The translations under genes and the position numbers were made by a program. The notes under the pieces are model-generated. The model was not told where the DNA came from and did not search any database. It saw only the letters and a list, made by a program, of their open reading frames with translations. A stretch of 10,859 bases of DNA from Candidatus Nitrosocosmicus sp. (GTDB taxonomy: Archaea > Thermoproteota > Nitrososphaeria > Nitrososphaerales > Nitrososphaeraceae), in contig JAKDMR010000043.1 in assembly GCA_030452275.1 (NCBI GenBank), positions 1 to 10,859 on the forward strand, in the 5' to 3' direction. This document shows positions 6,679-10,859 of the stretch, piece by piece (positions within the stretch are counted from its first letter, which is position 1; each line of letters begins with the position of its first letter).

Positions 6679-6939
6679 TTAATAATCAATCCATATTATG
6701 ATAACGGAATATTTTTCACTGAATAATAATTCAGTGAAGGGGACACACAATGTAGCTTGAATTCCATGCTTTGAGTTGCCAGACCCGTCTAGACTGGTAT
6801 TCATCATTTTTGATATTCTATATCGTCTTCTTTTTTGGACTAAAAGACATTTATCTCTCGTCTCGGCATATGGACTTTTATCTTCATTCCATTCTAAAAT
6901 GGTCCGTTCGCCCATCGAAAGCCATATGCCGAGACACAT
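6679..6939 (-). CDS. Doubtful 86-codon frame downstream of aconitase X
   Basis: Not recognised. The ATG lies 17 bases after the small aconitase X subunit stop, on the same strand, which is operon-like spacing. A TATATAAT-like stretch precedes it, slightly closer than usual. The product would have a basic centre (KRRRYR, about 36-41) and a hydrophobic C-terminus. Against it, the frame is built over strong inverted repeats that better suit a structured RNA or element, no domain is visible, and an overlapping frame of similar size is open on the other strand. I list it because 86 stop-free codons are uncommon in DNA this AT-rich. Confidence 0.2.
   Translation of the reverse strand: MCLGIWLSMGERTILEWNEDKSPYAETRDKCLLVQKRRRYRISKMMNTSLDGSGNSKHGIQATLCVPFTELLFSEKYSVIIIWIDY
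6715..6738. repeat. Perfect 10-bp hairpin with 4-base loop
   Basis: TTCACTGAAT (6715-6724) and ATTCAGTGAA (6729-6738) are exact reverse complements around the loop AATA. No T-run follows in either direction on the RNA, so it does not look like a terminator. It lies about 76 bases upstream of the zinc-ribbon gene start and could be an operator or RNA element. Confidence 0.6.
6860..6935. repeat. 14-bp perfect inverted repeat enclosing inner hairpins
   Basis: GTCTCGGCATATGG (6860-6873) and CCATATGCCGAGAC (6922-6935) are exact reverse complements. The 48-base interior contains two more stems: CCATT/AATGG (6889-6893 with 6898-6902) and TTCG/CGAA (6907-6910 with 6916-6919). As RNA this would fold into a multibranched structure closed by a 14-bp stem. 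No direct target duplication is seen at its edges, so a transposon remnant is not supported. Confidence 0.65.
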
Positions 6940-6956
6940 TAGTTGAAAAGTATAGA

Positions 6957-7406
6957 TTATATAGATTTTCTCTCGATAAAAATCTTCCCTTCTTCTGTAT
7001 CTAGTGTGATTTCCATTTCCTTGGGTTCACCTAAAATTCTTATACAATTGACTAAATCATCATACCTCTGGTTGTCGATAAAAGCTAATGGTATATTTGA
7101 AATCGCACAACCTGAAGCCGTAGTTATATCCACATTGTTAGTACAAATCATACCATTGGGCGCTACACTGTTACTCTTTAGAGAATAAATTGTATATGCT
7201 CCAACGCTACTACCAATTGAATTGGGGAAAACGAGAATTTTTCCCTTTAAATTTTGTCTTTCAAAACCGCTACTAGTAGTTGTTATTTCTCCTGATCGGG
7301 TATTAACCATTCCAAGAAAATTTATGGGTTTTTTTGACAACAATAATTTGCCTGTAGCCCTGCCTCCAACTATCTTTTTGCATTTTATTTCCAGATCAAA
7401 TCTCAA
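6957..7406 (-). CDS. Aconitase X small (swivel, DUF126) subunit; probable phosphomevalonate dehydratase small subunit
   Basis: This is the swivelling-domain partner of the catalytic subunit encoded just upstream. In archaea this pair is known to dehydrate (R)-5-phosphomevalonate to trans-anhydromevalonate phosphate, a step of the archaeal mevalonate pathway to isoprenoid lipids. The 149 residues show the DUF126 pattern: a CKKIVGGRATGKLLLSKKPI entry (9-28), NFLGMVNTRSGEI (29-41), GKILVFPNSIGSSVGAYTIY (55-74) with the conserved GSSVG, and a late AISNIPLAFID (101-111). The start is a TTG; the frame is open back to 7434 but offers no better codon. Gene order (large then small), strand and the 53-base spacer support one transcript. 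The substrate is inferred from the family and lineage; bacterial relatives act on hydroxyproline-type compounds. Confidence 0.9.
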   Translation of the reverse strand: MRFDLEIKCKKIVGGRATGKLLLSKKPINFLGMVNTRSGEITTTSSGFERQNLKGKILVFPNSIGSSVGAYTIYSLKSNSVAPNGMICTNNVDITTASGCAISNIPLAFIDNQRYDDLVNCIRILGEPKEMEITLDTEEGKIFIERKSI

Positions 7407-7438
7407 CTCTATTGCATTAAAAGTAATTTCAAGCTAGT

Positions 7439-7466
7439 TTATACCTTATACCTTATACCTTATACC
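7439..7466. repeat. Four perfect tandem copies of the heptamer TTATACC
   Basis: The copies run 7439-7445, 7446-7452, 7453-7459 and 7460-7466, and a degenerate copy (GTATATCC) follows to 7474. On the transcribed strand the unit is GGTATAA. The innermost copy contains the TAA stop of the large aconitase X subunit, and the others lie in the spacer before the small-subunit TTG. Changes in copy number would therefore alter the intersubunit spacing without changing the protein. Confidence 0.9.
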
Positions 7467-8620
7467 GTATATCCTTTAATTATTGATTTAAGACTCATTA
7501 AAGCTACTGAAACCTTATTTGAAGTTTTCATATAATATGACGCCTTGACACTGTTAGTGATTATGCTATCATAATTTTTCTTATCTATAAGAGGTGTTAA
7601 GCAGGTGCACGCGTCAGAAATAAATTCTACCCCTGATCTCTGTAATGAGTCGATGATTCCATATTGTTTAGCCTTACAAAATACTGATTTGGGACAAAAG
7701 ATCTTACATGGTTTAGTAAATTTCTTTCCCTCCATTAATGTGTGAATTTTACTCATCTCTTCAAACCCAATCTGTGGACTCCCAAATGTAATTAATTGAC
7801 CATCCTCTGAGGTATTCAATTCATCTCTAGTCTCATTCATTTCCTTTTTTCCATAATTTACTTTTTCAGTGAATTTAGATGGTTTTTTGTGTTGAAACAT
7901 TCCGCAGGAACCAGAGGTTCCTATTCCCGCGGCAAGCGACTTCAAACTCCACATATCGGTATTATCGGAGATATTGCAAATACCGGTACAACTCTTTTGA
8001 ATTGTCTTTCCTGTAAAATATCCTAATAGTCCATAATCGAGTTCATTTTCTAAGTCCGTCTCGTTAACTATTTCAACCATTGGTGATCTGTTTTCATTAA
8101 TCCTTAAATCCGAATAAGGTGATTTTCCTGTTAATGCGCTGGCTAATGCACTTAACGCGCTCTCTTTATTTGTAATAATATTCAAGTGTGAATTAGCCAA
8201 TACAGCCGCACTGCTTTCAGCAAAGCTTACTTGGGTACCGTCTTCTGGTATAGGTAAAATTTCGTAAGGAATACATGAAAAGGTTGGTGTGACTCCAATC
8301 TTTTCATACGCCCTTGCTATTTCAAACTGTTTTTCGATAAATTCAGGCGATAATTCTGGTAGATTTTCTCTATCAAACCCCATTGGGTTAAGTGAGGTAT
8401 TTACCCTTACTTTCCCGTCTTTGCTAATTTCTCTTAAAAATTCTAATCCACTATCTCCGATAGTATTGTAGTTAACTCCTGAAACATGTGCCCATTTGAT
8501 AGGTACCAGCTTTTCTGCATCCGTTGCTTCTCCTATCGCTACTAATATCCTGTAAGCAGCAGAGGTAGCCTCGCCATATTCTCCGGACAATCCTTTTTCC
8601 TCATCACGTGTAAGATGCAT
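7460..8620 (-). CDS. Aconitase X catalytic (DUF521) subunit; probable phosphomevalonate dehydratase large subunit
   Basis: This is the 4Fe-4S catalytic subunit of aconitase X. The 386 residues fit the stand-alone archaeal large subunit. Family hallmarks are the MHLTRDEEKGLSGEYGEAT start (1-19), AHVSGVNYNTIGDSGLEFL (44-62), TFSCIPYE (113-120), SFAESSAAVLANS (132-144), the glycine-rich GTSGSCGMF (234-242) and a C-terminal DACTCLTPLI (336-345). Candidate cluster ligands are Cys116, Cys305 or Cys309, and Cys338 or Cys340; I cannot fix which. With the small subunit it probably forms the dehydratase of the archaeal mevalonate pathway, which avoids the second ATP-dependent phosphorylation of the eukaryotic route. 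The ATG start sits about 26 bases from a TATA box. The stop codon falls inside a heptamer tandem repeat. Confidence 0.93.
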   Translation of the reverse strand: MHLTRDEEKGLSGEYGEATSAAYRILVAIGEATDAEKLVPIKWAHVSGVNYNTIGDSGLEFLREISKDGKVRVNTSLNPMGFDRENLPELSPEFIEKQFEIARAYEKIGVTPTFSCIPYEILPIPEDGTQVSFAESSAAVLANSHLNIITNKESALSALASALTGKSPYSDLRINENRSPMVEIVNETDLENELDYGLLGYFTGKTIQKSCTGICNISDNTDMWSLKSLAAGIGTSGSCGMFQHKKPSKFTEKVNYGKKEMNETRDELNTSEDGQLITFGSPQIGFEEMSKIHTLMEGKKFTKPCKIFCPKSVFCKAKQYGIIDSLQRSGVEFISDACTCLTPLIDKKNYDSIITNSVKASYYMKTSNKVSVALMSLKSIIKGYTV

Positions 8621-8641
8621 CCTTGTTTTATTATCAGAACG

Positions 8642-8650
8642 ATATAATAT
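8642..8650 (-). promoter_or_regulatory. Probable TATA box of the aconitase X operon
   Basis: The AT-only stretch at 8642-8650 (ATTATAT on the minus strand) is centred about 26 bases before the ATG at 8620, which again implies a leaderless transcript. A 10-bp inverted repeat lies just upstream of it. Confidence 0.5.
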
Positions 8651-8663
8651 TATTTTATCCCAT

Positions 8664-8704
8664 TAATTGATATCATATTGTTGCCCCGATCATTATATCA
8701 ATTA
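8664..8704. promoter_or_regulatory. Spaced inverted repeat between divergent promoters
   Basis: TAATTGATAT (8664-8673) and ATATCAATTA (8695-8704) are perfect 10-bp inverted copies separated by 21 bases. Their centres are 31 bp apart, close to three helical turns, so a dimeric regulator could bind both on one face. The left arm lies just upstream of the aconitase X TATA box and the right arm overlaps the TATA-like TTATATCA before the short plus-strand frame at 8717. Operator function is inference. Confidence 0.4.
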
Positions 8705-8716
8705 GCTTAAATCACT

Positions 8717-8827
8717 ATGTTGGTAAATTATAACAGTATTACTAGACGAATTAATGGTTTTCCAAGAACGTCAGAAGGATCGTTTGGTGACCAAATCGCA
8801 TTCAGGAATTATCTGAAATATTATTAA
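8717..8827 (+). CDS. Possible 36-codon small protein
   Basis: Not recognised. The frame reads from an ATG with a TATA-like TTATATCA about 20 bases upstream to a TAA inside the large palindrome. The product would be polar and basic with aromatic residues at the end (NYLKYY, 31-36). Two palindromes lie within it, so it may instead be part of a control region, or the frame-shifted 5' part of the gene remnant that follows at 8838. No family can be assigned. Confidence 0.2.
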   Translation: MLVNYNSITRRINGFPRTSEGSFGDQIAFRNYLKYY

Positions 8828-8839
8828 TATTAATAATAT
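8783..8839. promoter_or_regulatory. Cluster of three palindromes at the start of the 8838 frame
   Basis: Three symmetric elements lie in a row: TTTGGT-G-ACCAAA (8783-8795), TTCAG-N7-CTGAA (8801-8817), and a perfect 22-bp AT-only palindrome (8818-8839, half-site ATATTATTAAT) that runs into the ATG at 8838. The first contains G/C and is less likely to arise by base composition. Together they resemble operator sites overlapping the promoter and start of the plus-strand gene. Confidence 0.45.
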
Positions 8840-9047
8840 GTTGGATATGACTGCTATAGATCCAACGGAAAGTCAAAAAGCAGTTGCTGATATACCACAT
8901 GACGATCGAAATTATTTTAATCTCTTTTCATCTGTTAATCAACTATCTTCGTGGAAAGATACTGTTAAGTATTCTTTTACCCAAGGAGGAAAGGATGGTA
9001 TCAATTTTGATGATAGAAAAAGTTATAATGACCATATCCACTTCTAA
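8838..9047 (+). CDS. Hypothetical protein, 69 codons, possibly truncated
   Basis: Not recognised. The product would be acidic and polar, with no cysteine, no signal peptide and no membrane span; it begins MLDMTAIDPTESQKAVADIP and ends in a His/Asp-rich YNDHIHF. The ATG lies at the edge of a 22-bp palindrome, and the AT-rich sequence around 8812-8822 could act as TATA box. After the TAA the same frame stays open for 49 more codons to 9197, so the annotated protein may be the N-terminal part of a longer gene cut by a nonsense change. No protein family is visible in either part. Confidence 0.4.
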   Translation: MLDMTAIDPTESQKAVADIPHDDRNYFNLFSSVNQLSSWKDTVKYSFTQGGKDGINFDDRKSYNDHIHF

Positions 9048-9197
9048 CAATCTCAAATTGAGGGCGCTGACATTCCCATAATCGAAAGGATCGTGGCCAT
9101 CAAAAAATTGTCTGACTATAACTCCACTATTTACTCTATGACGGGGAAAAACGATAGAATTTATGATCGTAAATTCGATTTTAGGGCAATATCCTAG
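9048..9197 (+). pseudogene. In-frame open extension after the TAA at 9045; possible remnant
   Basis: Directly after the TAA at 9045-9047 the same reading frame continues for 49 codons to a TAG at 9195-9197. It encodes a protein-like charged segment (for example ADIPIIERIVAIKKLSDY from 9066). Its end overlaps the last 17 bases of asnS on the other strand. It is either the 3' half of a gene broken by one stop or a chance open frame; the sequence alone does not decide. Confidence 0.3.
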
Positions 9198-10491
9198 TCA
9201 TTGTTCTAGGGAACAATGTTACGTTTTTAATGTCGTCAAAGTCCAAAATCCATCTAAGCAGTCTCTCCAAGCCTAGACCAAATCCGCCATGTGGTACTGA
9301 CCCATATTTTCTAAGATCCAAATACCATGAATAATCATTTGGATTTAGGTTTGTCTCCTTCATCCTGTTAATTAATTTATCCAGACTGTCTTCTCTAATT
9401 CCTCCACCTGAAATTTCACCATATCCTTGGGGCGCCAAAAGGTCTACCGCCAATCCTGTCTCCTCATTCAGCGGATCTTGTTTAACATAGAAGGGTTTTA
9501 TGCTCAAAGGATAATTTATTACAAATATCGGATTAGATTTATCCTTTGTTAGTTCTCTTTCTGATTCAAGATTTAAGTCGTCTCCCCATTCAATTAGTCT
9601 TTCTTTCCCATCATGATCTCGGATTCTACACTCTATGGATCTCAAAACATCAATTGCCTTATCATAAGTTATTTTTTCAAATGGAATTGAAATTTCATCT
9701 AATTTTCTTATTGCAGTGGTATTCAAAAATTCTAGTTCTTTCTTATTATGTTCCCTGATCTGAGTTATGATGTTGAAGATTAGTTTCTCTTGAATGGTAA
9801 TAAGATCGGTCATATCTATCCATGGTGCTTCTGCTTCTAAATGGGTGAATTCTGCCAAGTGTCTTATGGTTCTTGACTTTTCTGCTCTAAAAGAGGGGCT
9901 AATGGTCCATACAGGTCCTAAGCAGTAAATCATTGACTCGAGGTACAGTTGAGAACTTTGGGACAAATATGCTTTTTCACTGAAATATTTCACCTCAAAT
10001 AGCGTGGATCCTCCCTCTACAGAGCTCTGCACTAGTATTGGTGGCGTTACTTCCATCCAATCGTCTTTGGCAAACCACTCCCTGGAGTATTTTAATAATG
10101 AATTTCTCAGTTTTCCAACATTAATCATTTTTCTTGTTCGTAGAGATAAATGTCTAAAATCAAGCAGAATTTCATCACTCTGATACTCCCCTATGGGATA
10201 GTCCACATCGGCTACATTGAAACTCGATATTTTTTCCACTTTTACCTCGTATCCTCCTTCAACTGCTCTTGGATCTTTTTCCAATTTTCCTCGTATCTCT
10301 ATGGAAGATTCGATCGTCAAATCTTCGCATAATTTAGAAGGACATATAGATTGAATAATGTCTCCTCTATCATCTCTTAATATTATAAAGGTTTTTTCTT
10401 TCTGCTTTCGTAGTCTATGGATCCAGCCTCTTAATAAAAGAGTCTTTCCTATATTATCTTCTGTTCTTAAATCCGCGATCCGCTTAAACAA
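9181..10491 (-). CDS. asnS: Asparaginyl-tRNA synthetase
   Basis: This class IIb synthetase charges tRNA-Asn with asparagine, so the organism need not rely on the Asp-tRNA amidation route for asparagine. At 436 residues it fits the archaeal form. An N-terminal OB-fold anticodon-binding domain (about 15-95, with GWIHRLRKQKEKTFIILRD at 22-40) precedes the catalytic core. There VEGGSTLFEV (158-167) and YLSQSSQLYLE (175-185) are AsnRS-type signatures. Motif 2 is FRAEKSRTIRHLAEFTHLE (201-219), and motif 3 is GSVPHGGFGLGLERLL (397-412), whose Arg410 is the class II arginine. The SVPHGGFGLGLER form and QSSQLYLE favour AsnRS over AspRS, whose usual form is QSPQLYKQ. The start is TTG, matched by a TATA box about 25 bases upstream; a nearby ATG is out of frame. 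Confidence 0.94.
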   Translation of the reverse strand: MFKRIADLRTEDNIGKTLLLRGWIHRLRKQKEKTFIILRDDRGDIIQSICPSKLCEDLTIESSIEIRGKLEKDPRAVEGGYEVKVEKISSFNVADVDYPIGEYQSDEILLDFRHLSLRTRKMINVGKLRNSLLKYSREWFAKDDWMEVTPPILVQSSVEGGSTLFEVKYFSEKAYLSQSSQLYLESMIYCLGPVWTISPSFRAEKSRTIRHLAEFTHLEAEAPWIDMTDLITIQEKLIFNIITQIREHNKKELEFLNTTAIRKLDEISIPFEKITYDKAIDVLRSIECRIRDHDGKERLIEWGDDLNLESERELTKDKSNPIFVINYPLSIKPFYVKQDPLNEETGLAVDLLAPQGYGEISGGGIREDSLDKLINRMKETNLNPNDYSWYLDLRKYGSVPHGGFGLGLERLLRWILDFDDIKNVTLFPRTMTRILP

Positions 10492-10859
10492 TACATGCTT
10501 TGTTACTGAAATATTTTATTTATCTTTGCTATGTGGCATTGAGTTAGTATTGAGGGTAATCAAAGTAGTAGGTTCTAGGTCGATTCGAAATATTATATTA
10601 AACTATATCCATGCCTCAACTACAAATGTGCGATACATATGTCTTTTATGCAGATGTCTATTCTTTATACTGTACTTATTAACCGATGCACGTTTCATAC
10701 CGGGTATAATAAGTTATTTTCTCTGTTTGTTATACAGAAAAAAGATTAGGTTCTATGAAGGAATTGTTAATTTTTTCCCAGGAAATTTACGTTCATTCAA
10801 CTAGTTAAATTCCTAATCGCCATCTTTTTAATATTAAACTGCTTGTTTGAATGATTAGT
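10492..10859. other. 368 bases upstream of asnS without a supported gene
   Basis: Apart from the asnS promoter I see no convincing gene. A plus-strand frame runs to 10804 but begins at 10358, antisense inside asnS, and is Leu/Ile/Phe-rich with no domain, so it is treated as a shadow. A 31-codon, strongly basic minus frame (10603-10698, Arg/Lys/His-rich) is possible but unsupported. A near-palindrome ATACC-G-GGTAT lies at about 10698-10708. No tRNA fold was found. Confidence 0.5.
10511..10521 (-). promoter_or_regulatory. Probable TATA box of asnS
   Basis: On the minus strand this reads AAATAAAATAT, centred about 25 bases before the TTG at 10491. The distance predicts transcription starting at the TTG itself, which supports that start choice. 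Confidence 0.55.

Larger units (their letters stand above)
6640..6956. other. 317-base region upstream of the zinc-ribbon gene and downstream of aconitase X
   Basis: No recognised gene lies here. The region holds two strong inverted repeats (6715-6738 and 6860-6935) and inner stems, listed separately, plus an 86-codon minus frame of doubtful status. A shorter open frame also runs on the plus strand, starting near 6771 and overlapping it. The GC-richer, hairpin-dense stretch 6860-6935 stands out from its AT-rich surroundings. Confidence 0.5.

Noticed and set aside
6860..6935. Miniature transposon (MITE) with 14-bp terminal repeats
   Set aside because: No target-site duplication at the borders and no second copy in the window; an RNA structure fits as well.
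8884..9081. 65-codon plus-strand frame overlapping the 8838 gene in another phase
   Set aside because: Ile/Leu/Met-rich shadow frame with no promoter spacing of its own; the 8838 frame is more protein-like.
10560..10600. tRNA T-arm-like sequence (GGTCGATTCGAAA)
   Set aside because: No matching acceptor, D or anticodon stems could be found on either side.
10358..10804. 148-codon plus-strand frame across the asnS start and upstream gap
   Set aside because: It begins antisense inside asnS, crosses the asnS promoter, has no domain, and is a hydrophobic mix typical of chance frames in AT-rich DNA.

Overview
The window looks like chromosomal DNA of an ammonia-oxidising archaeon of the Nitrososphaeria (Thaumarchaeota). 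It is AT-rich. Its information-processing genes are archaeal: uS15, Pcc1, a Cdc45/RecJ-like DHH protein, archaeal-type AsnRS and a TtuA/NcsA thiolase. It also carries the two-subunit aconitase X of the archaeal mevalonate pathway and a phasin-like protein. TATA-like boxes sit about 21-35 bases before most start codons, which implies leaderless or nearly leaderless mRNAs, and TTG starts are common. Low GC together with roomy intergenic regions resembles Nitrosocosmicus more than the GC-richer Nitrososphaera; this placement is inference.

Layout. From 180 to 3712 there is a compact minus-strand operon, read rps15 > DHH/Cdc45-like > pcc1 > serS. The first two genes are 3 bases apart and the later ones overlap. 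Divergent from it, 3809-4234 (+) encodes a secreted or membrane protein with a C-terminal zinc ribbon. Next come a phasin-like helical protein (4332-4841, +), a 644-base gap with possible small-transcript signals, and a TtuA/NcsA-type tRNA 2-thiolation enzyme (5486-6433, +). The last of these converges on, and shares a CTAG stop overlap with, a small zinc-ribbon gene (6430-6639, -). The stretch 6640-6956 carries strong inverted repeats and one doubtful 86-codon frame. From 6957 to 8620 (-) lie the large and then small subunits of aconitase X (phosphomevalonate dehydratase), separated by a heptamer tandem repeat that starts at the large-subunit stop codon. The region 8621-9197 is rich in palindromes and holds short unrecognised frames, one apparently interrupted by a stop. 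asnS (9181-10491, -) follows, then 368 bases without a supported gene.

How the genes relate. The left operon joins translation (uS15, SerRS), tRNA t6A modification (Pcc1 of KEOPS) and probably replication (the DHH protein). ttuA and asnS add further tRNA modification and charging. Aconitase X feeds isoprenoid (membrane lipid) synthesis. The most noteworthy points are the DHH protein that has lost its catalytic motifs, the slippage-prone repeat between the aconitase X subunits, the hairpin-rich segment 6715-6935, and the palindromic control region with a possibly decaying gene at 8660-9197. I see no mobile element, CRISPR array, tRNA or rRNA.
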